Source: Phaseolus vulgaris (lineage: Eukaryota; Streptophyta; Magnoliopsida; Fabales; Fabaceae). From it: a stretch of DNA of 64,000 nucleotides. Positions 13,091 through 24,816 of the stretch are shown here, one piece after another. Every line of letters starts with the position of its first letter. The stretch's first letter is position 1. Position numbers and translations under genes: made by a program. The notes beneath the pieces are model-generated. The model was not told the origin of the DNA. It did no database searches and was given only the letters and a program-made list of their open reading frames with translations. The stretch lies in the NCBI RefSeq assembly GCF_000499845.2, contig NC_023754.2, forward strand, positions 28,969,869-29,033,868. Reading direction: 5' to 3'.

Positions 13091-13390
13091 TTTAGAAATG
13101 TGAAGCGGAGTCGTGGTCGCAGGTTGGTTGGTTCCGACAAAGAAAGGATCATGGGAGGTTGCTAATGAAAAAGTGGAGTGTGGCAACAGAGAAAGAGAAA
13201 GGGGAAGGTTTGCTCCATTAGAGATGTTGCAGAGTTGTAGTGAGAAGTAGCAGTAGTTGAAGAGGGAGAGTACAGGAGAGAAGAAGCATAAATGAGGAAA
13301 GGAAGAGTGAAGATTTGCAGAGGTCAATGGGAAGACATATATTGAAAGATATCTTCACTGCTCTTGAAAGCAATTGGACAGTGAAATTTT

Positions 13391-13402
13391 TATATTTATA
13401 TA
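13391..13402 (-). promoter_or_regulatory. Candidate TATA box of the MGCC-protein gene
   Basis: On the minus strand this reads TATATAAATATA, about 300 bases upstream of the ATG at 13090. Between them lies a leader rich in CT on the coding strand. Position and composition suit a plant promoter; this is not proof of use, because such AT-rich strings are common here. Confidence 0.35.
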
Positions 13403-15148
13403 TCCAAAAAAAAAATATGCATATGGTTATTAAAGAAAAGAAAAAACAATTGTAAATTATTTTTGTTAAGGAATGTTGGAAAAATATATAAAAATTTATG
13501 AATAAATTTTAATTTTCACATCGCTTAAGTGCTAATTTTAACAAAATTAAGTATTTTAAGACGGTAGTAAGATCTATTAAGTTCTATAAAAAAAAAAAGT
13601 ATTACTAATGTAGCTTAGTTTATATATTTAATAGATTCACTGATATTTTTAAGATGCTTATAAAATTGCATGTTAGAGGAGAATATATGTTTGTAGATAG
13701 AGGGAAAAGTAAAGGTGAAAATAGTAAGTGTGATTTTGTTCTTGCATGGAATTGAGGGGAGTTGAGAGATAGCAGAGGAAGAATGCAGAGAAAAGTTAGA
13801 AAAATAGAATTTGCAGAGAGGGAATAGTTGGGGATGGAGCTTTTGATCTGTGAAGCACATGGTGTGCTTTAAAAAGAGTATTTAGTAATTTTAGAAAAAT
13901 TAATTAGGAAAATTGATGTTAAAATAATAATTGAATAAATTAGGAAATTGATTGGGGAAAATGTGAGAACCGACCCACGTGAGTTGGCAATTAATGGATG
14001 GGAGGTTGAATGAGAATGGAAGAGAAAGAGTGATGATTGGGTCCATTCCTTCCTCATGCTTATGCTTTCAATTCATTGCATTTCCACATTTTTATTAGAT
14101 ACTTCAACGAGGACTGCGTTATTTTTAAAATGCAGAATCCTATTCGGTATTTTTTTTTAATCCGTTATTTTATTTTTATATAGTTTCCAAATTGATATTT
14201 AATTATTTATTAAAAAAATTTAAAATTATCTTTAATTTAATTATAATTTTAATCTTAAAAAACGTATTAGTAGTAGATTGAAATAAGAAAAAATATATAA
14301 ATTATTATTGATCTTGACTTTAAAATTACCGGAAAGAAAATATTTTATTTTTTAAATAACTTTTTACAGTAATTTAAATTTACTAAATTATATTTTTTCG
14401 TTCGAATTAAATATTTTTTAAATAAATTATCAAAAATATTAATATTAATACAAAATAATATTCGATCTTATCTTCATACCAATAACATGATAGGATGATA
14501 TTAGTCGAGATTATTTTTATGGTATTATTGATTAAATTTTTTTATTTACTTTTTTTTATTGATATCGAGTAAAATATTATTTTAACTGAAATTGATAAAA
14601 AAATTAGCTAAAATATCTATTTTGGATAAGTCAATTATATCTTAATCAAAATTTAATTGGGGAGAAAATATCAAATAAATATAAATTTGAGAATATCAAA
14701 AAAATTAAATTTAAATTCTTACGTCATACATGAAATTTAAAATTATATAATTTTAAGTAATTCAAACAATGTATTTGTTACAAAAACATCTCTATATAAA
14801 TAAATCACTCTCTTAAACTTTCATATATAAACATACTATTAATATTAACTTTAATATGATTCTTAAAGATGAAAAATACATCAAAATTATAAAATAAAAA
14901 AAATATTTTATTTTCATTATAATAAAATTATTAAATATGAAAACTAATTATTTAAAATAATTTTTAAATTGACAACTATTAATACTTAGTTATCAATTTA
15001 TAAATTATTTAATAATAATATGAATTATTTTAAATATAAAAAAATCTTTAAAATAATATTTAATTTAATTAATATAATAACTAATTATTTATTTTATTTT
15101 ATTTTAATATTTACACTCAACTAACAAGTATCTAAACAAAGTAACACA

Positions 15149-15168
15149 CATATATATATATATATATT
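15149..15168. repeat. AT dinucleotide microsatellite
   Basis: About ten AT units, read directly, preceded by ACACAC. Confidence 0.85.
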
Positions 15169-16416
15169 AGTATATTTGTTGTAATTTAATTATTTTTACT
15201 TTAATTTATATTTAACTTTTAAAAATAATCTTATTTAAAAAAATTAAATTATTAAACAAAAATATAGTATCCAAAAACTCCTAAAGAAATCAAATAACTA
15301 GTGAGTATATTTTGGACATATACCCTCCATTAAACATTTTTTTAGCTGAAAGAAATAACAACTATTTAAATATGCATTCGTATTTAGTTATAACACTTTG
15401 GTAATATACTATTTAAATGATTAAATTACTGTATGCATTTTTATCCTATAGTGCTAATTAATTCACTTACAAAAATTTAATTAACTTTTTTATTTTTTCA
15501 CTCTTTTTCTCCTACTAAAAAAACATCACATTACATTTGATTTTTCTTTCTTCTTTTCACTTTCTCTCTCGATTCCTAATTTAAACAAAGTATTACACTG
15601 TCATTGTTCATTTTATTGTTCTTAAGAACGTGTAAGAAATAACAACAATAAATTTCTAAAATGTAAGAAATATAATTTATATCAACAAAAACTGCTCCAT
15701 ATTAATACTTCTTCCATTCCATTTAATATGCCTATAAGAAAAAAAAACTATAAAATAACTGCTACTGTTTAATAAAACCAATGATGTATGTTGTTTTTTC
15801 GAAAGTATTTTTTAGTAAGAGAATCTTAAGTTTTAATATGTTTGAAAAAAATTATTTAGAAGAACATAAATAGAAATAAAGCAGTTTTTCTGCTTCCTTA
15901 TAAGAAATATTCACGTTATTTTTTTATATATAAAAGAACAAAAATGGTAGATGGGAGAGATTATTATTAAAAAGACACACGAAGACACATTTATGGATTT
16001 TGTTAGACAAAATTCTCCTTAAAATTTCAGAATCTCACAGCCTTAAATACAAATTCCATTCCTTAATTTTTTTTTATCAACAATAACACATATATAAATG
16101 TGAACCACTTCAGAGATGGATCAATTCTTGTACAATAAATACATAATTCAACTTCTAATAGTACACTTAAAAAAAAAAGACAAAAGCATAGTCCACTCTA
16201 AGAATCTAAAAACCTAAAAAGCATCAAATAACCAAACGCATACATTTCAAAGGTACCAACTAGAAAAGGAAACCGAAGTAGTGTGAGATTTTGCAGAAAT
16301 CTAAGATCAAACATTTGCTTGCATCAGGGTACAAACTTCAAACGTGTCAGTCATACCTCTATTAAAAATAACAGAATTTCTGTGATTCCATCTGATGGTG
16401 GAAGATCCGGTAGCAA

Positions 16417-16635
16417 TTAGGTTGTATAAACCTTTATGATGATGCTTGTCTTACATAAAAAAAAACACAAATGGTGGTTCAATCCATAGATTGAATGGCA
16501 TGAAATAATGTAGATGACAACTGTTAAAACAATTATAATCATAACATTGTGAAGTTGGACCAGGACTTGTAGGAAGAGGCACATGAAGAAACAAAATAAT
16601 CTGCTGGCCCGTGACTCTGGATGGTGAAAAACCAT
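16417..16635 (-). other. Small open frame of 72 codons, doubtful
   Basis: A minus-strand frame encodes 72 aa starting MVFHHPESRASRLFCFF and containing a long hydrophobic stretch (residues about 14-46). It lies in a slightly less AT-rich island (16200-16640). I recognise no family, and the hydrophobicity could simply reflect T-rich DNA. It might be a small secreted or membrane peptide or part of a non-coding transcript. Confidence 0.15.
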
Positions 16636-17135
16636 GTTTATAAAGAGATTAAAAAAAAAAGAGGAAAGTAAAATGAAGGGTAAATAAATGGAATCGTCAC
16701 TTGCGTACGTTTGTGCATGTGCTGCATGACGAGAATTTAGTCACACTTAGGTAAGTGGTGTTTGCACTCCTACAACTTTATTTTAAAGAAGATAAAGACA
16801 TTTTCACAACCCTTTATAATAATATAATTTTTTTTTAATAAAAAATAAAATAATATTATTTTATTAAGTTATTAAAGGGATGTTTTGGTATTCACAACGT
16901 TAAAGTATCGTTTCTCTTATGCTTTTAAGATTGTAATAAAGTTGTTTAGTTTTATGCATTAATTAATATATTTATTTTTATTTGATTATTTTGTAGAACA
17001 GTGGAAATAAACGAAGTTATGATTTTGACTACAAAATTATAAAAACAGAGTTAAAAATGGAAATTAAAATTAAATTTGAAATAATATTGTTACATTAAGA
17101 AAATATAATCTATTTATGAGAGGATGTGTTATAAT

Positions 17136-17495
17136 CTATGTAGCACATATACTGACACGGACACTAATATGACACGAACACATATACGAAGATACGTAAA
17201 TTATATAATTATGAATTATATAAATTGACAATAAAGATTTATGTGCACAAGGATTTGTTTCTTATTTTTATAATCATAATAATAATTTATGCAATAAAAT
17301 TTAAATTTTTAAAAAATTAATGTATTTTTCTTTTTAAAAATGGTGTTATAATCGTACTAAAGTTGTTAGAAATCTAACAAATACTTTTCGAATTAGACAT
17401 TTCACAGATACGTATTCTACAAGTGTCATACGAGTGTCGATGTTCGATACATCAAACACCGACACACCATTAAGAAGAATGTCCGAGCTTCATAG
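17136..17495. mobile_element. hAT-like MITE with perfect 8-bp target duplication
   Basis: The 360-bp segment is flanked by the identical 8-mer GTTATAAT at 17128-17135 and 17496-17503. Its ends are inverted: CTATGTAGC on the left, against CTATGAAGC read inward from the right. Subterminal repeats of GACACGGACAC and GTGTCGATGTTCGATAC type lie inside both ends. An 8-bp duplication fits the hAT superfamily, and the CTATGAAGCTCGGACA-type end resembles a MITE family widespread in plants. It has no coding capacity. Confidence 0.8.
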
Positions 17496-19870
17496 GTTAT
17501 AATGAAATATTTTCGTTGTCTAATAAATTTTCGTTGGAGGTGATGTTCAATAGATGTGTATAGAGATAGAATTTGGATTATGATTTTTTTTTTTCGTTTT
17601 TGTCATTGTCACCATAATTTTCACATTTTTATGAGAAATTGTAATATGATAATAGTGCATGAATAAATGAATAATATGAGATTTTATGTATGGTTTATTT
17701 TTTTTATAATTGTAAAATTGTTAATTTTTTTAAAATCAACTGGTATATCTCATTTTTATTATAATTACTTTTTTATTAAATCAGTTTTCACCGTTTATTA
17801 ATAAGAAACTAATATTTTTACTTTTTATAAATAAGATTTTGATATAAATAATTAATTAAAAAATATCAATCATTTTTTTAAAATAAAACTGTATAACAAA
17901 ATTTAAAAAATAATGCAAAAGTGTATTGCGGTCTAGGTTTAGAGGAAGAACTTAAACCAATTAGACATAAACATGTAGGATTAATGTCTAATGCTGTGTA
18001 TATATTTAATTGGAGATAACAAGATGTTGTAATTGTATTTAGTGTTTAACTATAATGATTCCTCTTAGATATAAACATGATTCTGTATTAATTGCTGATA
18101 CCCACGTGCTACAATTGTTTCTTTATTTCCACCCTATATGTTAAGAATGTGAAATAATGCAAATGCATTAAAAATTATATTTTAAAATAATAATATATTA
18201 AAATTTATTATTTATAAAATATTAATATTTTAATATTTAAAAAAAATAAAAAATATGTTATTACATTTTTATATTAAAAAGATTATTGACTTGTATTTAA
18301 TATATGATATAATAATATATTAATTATATATTAATGATATAATTATTATAATATTTATATCTGTAAATATAAATAATAAAATAATACTTTTAAACATAAT
18401 TGTAATAATCCATTGTGTTATTTAAGTATATAATTGATTATGTAAAAAATAGCATATATATATATATTTGTAAATGTTTGTAGTATAACTTTACAAGTGT
18501 ATTCCATCTTTTTAAAAAATTTGTAAATAGTAAATTGTGTGAAATAAGCTGAGAAACGGTTTCTTATTATCTTAATCTAGGAAAGAGAAGTGCATAAATG
18601 TTTAGAAAGATTGAAAAAAAGTAATTTGTTTAAAAATATTATAAATTTATACGTTAGAATAATATAATTTAAAAAAATGACTTACATAAGGGATAACATA
18701 AAGAAAACTATCATGATGAAAAATTGAATTGGAAAGACAAAATGAAAATGTGTGTTTTTTACTTTTAGTAACAAAAATGCAATGATTGCTGATAGTGTAA
18801 ACATATGTGGAAGCAAACATTTAAGAAACAGCACGCATCTGTTAACACTCCATTTTAAGCTTCACTTCCTGCACTAGTTAGTTGATAACCGACAATGACA
18901 AGTTTTTCATAGACAAATTCTATTATTACTTTTTTTTATTGATGAGTAAATCTATATAAAAAACAATGTACCATTTTCAATTTATTATTAATCCGTCTTT
19001 TCTTTTTATATTTATCAACAAACTAAAGCAGAAAAAAATCATTCCTTTAAAATTTCAGTGACATACTTAGGATATTTGTTTGTGTCATCTTGGAAAAGTA
19101 GTATGTACATTTTTTCTTTATTTGTATGAATCATTTTGAAAATTTTCAAATGTGTATTTAATAAAGTGAATTTGAATAAAAATAATTTAGAAACTGGTTT
19201 GTTTTGTTTCACAAATTTAATTTTATGATATTTTCGTTCAAACATTATATTTTATTTCAAACAAAAATAGAAGATTCAGGATTTACTCTCGATCCTATTT
19301 TCATTTACGCGAAAGATTTTTCATTCAACTAAAATTAGAGATGAAAATCAACTTTACTTTTAATCATGTTTCTACTCAAACGAAAACAATAATACAACTC
19401 AAATTTTCGCTAAAACAAAAAATTTATAAATGTATATGCAAGTGGATAATTAACATCGGAAAGATAATTCAACCTTTATTTATTTGTAAATATTTGTATT
19501 GTATATATTATGTGTATATCTAAATTATGTTTATAAGTAATATAAATTTGGTGATTTACACATTCACTCTTATGACTTTAGAGTGTCGTTGCACTAAAAT
19601 GAATTTAGTCAAAAGTATTCATTTATATTTTTTTTCATTGTTGGTAAAGTATTGTTTAGTTTTCTCAAACAATTTCTTTCACTTTGATTCTCCCGATTTC
19701 AAAACACCTTCAAAATAAAATGTTTCGTGATCATAAAACATATTCAATTTTAGAATGATATTAAAAAGAATAAAAAGTTTAAAGATACAAAATACAAAAA
19801 AAAAACATAAATATGATAATAACATAAAAATCAAACTACTTTTATCCGATATATAATGATGATAATAATA

Positions 19871-19902
19871 ATATTATATATATATATATATATAATATTA
19901 TC
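19871..19902. repeat. AT-rich microsatellite
   Basis: A (TA)n tract of about ten units is flanked by ATAATATTA on both sides, making the whole a near-palindrome. Confidence 0.8.
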
Positions 19903-20176
19903 TAACAAAAGAAGTTATTATAGTTCCATGTTAAAGTAGTAAATATGGTTATGGATGAGTATATTTTGATATGAATCAAGGAAAACAACTATCGATAATG
20001 TCTTAGTTAAAACAATCATATTATTTTAAATTACATATTTAATAAACTAATACATTAAACTTTAATGAAATATTTTAATAGCATTTTTTAATAATTTTGA
20101 ATTAAATTAATTTATTTATTTATTAATGTAGTTTAATATGGAACTGAGTTATTCTAAAAGAAAAATAATTATATAT

Positions 20177-20640
20177 TGGGATGACCGACCGGTCCCCTTG
20201 ACCCGGTCAACCCAGACGACCAGACCCCACCCTAAGCTACGAGGTCGACCACGTGGCATATGTGGTCGACCGACATAAGATGGTCAAGTCAAAGGTTGAC
20301 CCGATTAGCAAAGGCTAACCCATGGTTAGGGAATGACCTAATCTAACCCTAATCACTAAACAACTTCTTAATCCGGCCCAACAACAAGGGTTCATCAAGG
20401 TAATATAAATATCACGCATTCCAAGAAAAAAGGTATGTCATTGTCTACAGTATTCTGACAGTCGAATACGATACCCCACTGACTTGAGCATTGAAGTGCC
20501 ATCTGCAGGTATCCCACCCGCCTGAGGAGCGGTTCGGCGAGGAAGCTTGAAGGAGTGTCAAATACGTGAGGATCGACCGAACATCATCCAAAGTTAATAG
20601 TTCTCCTTGTCCCCAAACTAATTCGAGAATAAATTGTAAT
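20177..20640 (+). mobile_element. LTR-retrotransposon-derived fragment or solo LTR
   Basis: A GC-rich island in very AT-rich DNA begins TGGGATGACCGACC and is dense in GACC/GGTC words. It contains a TATA-like ATATAAATATC at about 20404. About 70 bases downstream comes ACTGACTTGAGCATTG, then GAAGTGCC, TGCAGG and CCACCCG. That order of TATA box, ACTGACTTGAGC and TGCAGGT resembles the U3-R-U5 layout I recall from plant Gypsy-type LTRs. I could not find matching target duplications or a clear CA end, so the right boundary is approximate and truncation is possible. No primer-binding site or coding domain is present. Confidence 0.5.
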
Positions 20641-21345
20641 AGAATTAAATATGAAATTAATATGAAATGAAATGTTTATTTATTTTTTTATGAAAGTAAA
20701 TTGACATGAATGTATAGATAATTATAAAAGTAGAGTGAGAAAAAGAGATGAAGGAAAAAAAAGTGTAAATTACAATAAATCTTACAAATGTACGAGGAAA
20801 CATTTAATTGAGATAAAGGAACTATGTAAGAACAGTAGTGAAGGTTGAAAAGTGATATTTTGCTAAAAGGTTTCTTCAAAGGAATTATTTTGAGGTTAAA
20901 TTTGGTTGAAAACTTCCAACAAAATATACTTTATGAAACAAATGTGTTACTGTTATAATTATAAAGAAACAAAGAATACAATTACTAAATGTCAGTTTAC
21001 AAACAGCAAAAACTAACTCAATGACCCACCATCTATTCACACAACTACTTGTTTGGCCTATGCTTTCAACTTTAAACATCTAATTAGAAATTCATCGTCA
21101 TTCACCAACATCCACCAGACATCTACAAATTAGGACGCAATTTATAGCCTCTAAATTTATTTAATATGAGTAAAATATTTTAACACACAAAAAACCATGT
21201 TAGTGTTTTTATAAAAAGTTAAAAAGATATCCACATTTTGTTAAACTCTTTAAGCTATTGTTAATCTTCTTTGACGATATAGTGTAATATTCGGTCGGTA
21301 TAAATGATATATCTGTAAAGAGATATTTTGATAACTAAATAATTT

Positions 21346-21493
21346 GATATATGTGAGTGTCATAAATACGATTTAATGTGTAAATTTATTTTGCTTGATG
21401 GGTCTATTTGTAATAGTATGATATATGCGAGTATCATAAATACGATTTAATGTGTAAATTTATGTTGTTTGATATGTCTATTTATAAGATCGG
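21346..21493. repeat. Tandem duplication, two 74-bp units
   Basis: GATATATGTGAGTGTCAT at 21346 is repeated as GATATATGCGAGTATCAT at 21420. The following 50 bases, including AATACGATTTAATGTG, also match with few changes. Two copies only, in intergenic DNA. Confidence 0.8.
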
Positions 21494-22767
21494 GTTTTTG
21501 ACATTTGAACTAGTAGAATATGGATTAAACTTTAAATTTTTGATAAAATTTTATATTGTGATTATGTTAATAATTTTTTTTAAAAAAATCTTTGAAATTA
21601 TGGAAATTATATGTCTCATATTATCCAATAGATATTGAGTTAACGATCTTGATCGTATGGTACACTTAATTATACTCAATGTTAAGTATATCTGCTAACA
21701 ATTACAAATTTATAAGAAAAAAATATTATAATGACCTTAATCAGGACTTTTAACTATACGCCTACAAGTTTTTCACGATCTTCAATTTTTGTTACGATCG
21801 GTATCCATAAAAAATTGTGCTATATCTTGTTTATGATTAAATAACTTAATTTTTCAACAATTTGAAAATTATTAAACAATATTTTATAAAAAGTAACGAT
21901 TAAGTCCCTGCCATTTGATAATTTTAGGCGGTCTCTATAATTCTTAAAAATCAATTCAATACTTTTATCATAAAATTTAGTACTAGTATGACTACAAGGA
22001 TAAGAATGCAGTGAATGACAAAAACTTAAGACTATACTATAAAATAAGAAGACATGATTTTGTATTGGACATTAACTACATAATTATGATCAAGTATTAT
22101 TTTGTATTTATTTTTATGTTTGTAATTAGAAATTCTTTTTAATATCAATTACTATTTGGATTATTAGATAGTTTATTGGATTTCCTATTTGACACTTTTT
22201 AAATGTTTGACATTTTTTACACTTAAAAAACTAATACACACCAAGATACTGAAAACAAACATATATAATCAAGAACACTGCATAATAAAAATAAATACTG
22301 AAGTTATAATTAACCTTATTATTATTATTATGAATGAGGAACTAACCGGTGGCCATTGATTGGATTTGTGTCTCACATTTAAAATCCTAGTAAAACATCC
22401 ACAAAATTGTTCCATCTTAGTTCAAAACTAAAAATCAAGCAGTTTATATAGTTCTGATTCATACCCCTTTGGTGTTTCCCATGCTTAACTGCATGATTTC
22501 TTTAGGCATTGAAACTTTATATCAGAGAATTGGGGTTGTAGGTTTGAAACGTGGTCTTCACTCAAATATAAATTATACTTTTGCACCATTGAAGACAATC
22601 TAACTTCTGCATTCCTTTTTGGAGTAAACCAACCATGCATCAACCATCTCGTTTCTGCTCTAATTTTTACTAAACTTGCTTATTCTGTGTCACAACTAAA
22701 ATCTAACTGCCATGAAACCCTTTCTCAAAGCAAAGGACAATAACGAACACATGGAGTGCATCTCTTA

Positions 22768-23577
22768 AGGCTTTGTTTGAATTAGAGGGGTGGGGGAGTG
22801 AAAAATTGAGGGAGTGAAGTATGAATAAAGTGTGAAAAAAAGTTGAGGTTGTTTGGATGGAGGTATGTTAGAGTGTATGTGTGAGGAAAATTTATTCAAA
22901 TTGGTGAATGATGTGATGGTTATAAGAATATTCTAATTATTTTTAATGGTATAAATTGTAAGATTACAAATTTATTTTTGTGTATAAAAAAAATAATTTT
23001 GTGTACATTTTAGTGAATTAAAATAATGTAAAATTTTAATTATAAATAAAAGAATATAAAATAAAATTAATAATAATTATTTAATTATTATTAATTTATA
23101 TTTATTATCATTATTTTAAAAATTTATTTTAATTAAAATTATTATTTTATAAATTAATTTTACATATTATTTGTATTTTGATATTTAAACATTTATATTA
23201 TTAATATTAATAAAAAAATTACTGTTATAAATATATAAATATTTATAATATTATTATTTATTTTATTATTATATTATTATAAAGCCTCAAATTTCAAATA
23301 ATGTATTTTATTAATTCTGATTAATAAGGACAAAATATATAAAAATTATATGATTAATTTATAGAAAATTTTATAAAATAAATGAGGGCACATGCGTCAT
23401 TATCACATTTTTAGGTGGCTTTTTTTCTCTCCCTCATCTTTCTTTGCACTTGTAAGAAGGAATTTTCACCTTTCAACCATCTATTTCGCTCCCCTATTTT
23501 CATTAATCAGTTGATTCAAATAAGGGGTACACCTTAGTTCCGTCTGCATGAATGTACTCCCTGATCCAAACAGAAGC
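22768..23577 (+). mobile_element. Harbinger/Tourist-like non-autonomous element, copy 2
   Basis: The 810-bp element is flanked by TTA at 22765-22767 and 23578-23580, the usual Tourist/PIF-Harbinger duplication. Its ends are imperfect inverted repeats: AGGCTTTGTTTGAAT on the left, against GCTTCTGTTTGGAT from the right. After the end come GGGGTGGGGGAGTG, AAGTGTGAAAAAAAGTTG and TGTTTGGATGG. All of these have counterparts in the reverse complement of the element at 9415-10096. The core is AT-rich and non-coding. Confidence 0.72.
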
Positions 23578-24816
23578 TTAATTAATTCATCTATAATTTT
23601 TGTGTGCTCTATTTAATCTTTTATTATTACCATAACGAATATTGTCTTCTACTTAAAAGATTGATTATTCAAAATTTCCGTTTGTGATGATATAGAATCG
23701 AAGTTTTAAAAACAAAGAACATAAACACATAATTTCGAACTCGGCCCTTTAAATACTTTCCTATATTATATGAAACAAGCTAGCTTATATGAATTTTCTT
23801 GTTTCAAAACTGAACTCAATGATACTAATTTATAAATATATTTTTTATTTTACTCAGCAAAACGCCTTTTCATTCTAATTGAACAACTAATTGAATTTAA
23901 TAAATGCAAAGTAACCATTGAAAAAAAGAAATCAATACTCATAATTAATAATTAAATAAAATGAGTCAAAATGTTTTAAACCACATTAAAGTATTTTGCA
24001 AATGAATGGATAGTTGAAGTTTTTTTTTTTTTCATTCTATTTGTTGATGATTAAAAAACGTTATGATGTTAAATATGGACATTATCCTTAATTATACATG
24101 ACCGTTGCTATAAATTCAGTGGTACGATCATACCAGTAAGGTTTAAGTTGGCACACGAAAATTCAAAATTATGAATTTGACTAAGCTTATGTACTTATGT
24201 TTATGCAAAGTAGTGTTCCTCGTTTTTTTCTCTTCACATTTCACCGCTGTAAGAAATCGAAACAAACGTTGCAGAAATCTCATAAATCCTTTTATGTCCG
24301 AAGCAGATGGTGGACCCCTCATTCAAATTAAACATGTAAAACAATTTTTGAATGATGGCTAAAAAAGCGCTCTGTTTGTCTCTGCTTTTGAGAAGAAAGA
24401 CAGAGAAAAGAGTCTCGCACAGTGTCTGTATATACTTACACTACACTGTACACTAGTGTGTGCTTTCGACGACACTACTTCCTTTCTCCAAACCATCTTT
24501 AGGGTTTCTCAACTCTTCCTGCATTTCCCACTTTTTGTCCATTTTCTTCGTCTCCTAAGTCTCCTTCTTTCTCCCATATCACACTATAACCTTTTTCATT
24601 TTAGCCATTTCCCCCCTACCATTTTCATTTTCCTTTACTTTTGGCTCTGTTCTGAAAAGGGTTTGACTCCCTTTTAAGGATTACCTCGGATTCTCGTGGA
24701 AGTTTCTATATTTGTCTTGTTCTGTAGTGTGTTTTCAGTTTTGAAGTCTAGAGCTTCCCCAGCTTCAGTATATAGCTTCTGTAGCTTCAACCTTGGAAGT
24801 TAACTCCATTGAGAAA

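Larger units (their letters stand above)
13403..24816. other. 11.4-kb AT-rich intergenic region with transposon remnants
   Basis: No convincing gene is seen between the MGCC gene and the receptor-kinase gene. It holds a hAT-like MITE (17136-17495), a GC-rich LTR-like island (20177-20640), a 74-bp duplication (21346-21493), a Harbinger/Tourist-like element (22768-23577) and AT microsatellites near 15149 and 19875, all listed separately. The last few hundred bases, from about 24430, form the pyrimidine-rich promoter and 5' leader of the receptor gene. Other open frames are short and lie in low-complexity AT DNA. Confidence 0.6.

Noticed and set aside
13091..13327. 79-codon N-terminal extension of the MGCC protein frame
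   Set aside because: The extension is Ser/Leu/Phe-rich translated leader. Starting at MGCC gives a textbook acylation signal, which an extension would bury.
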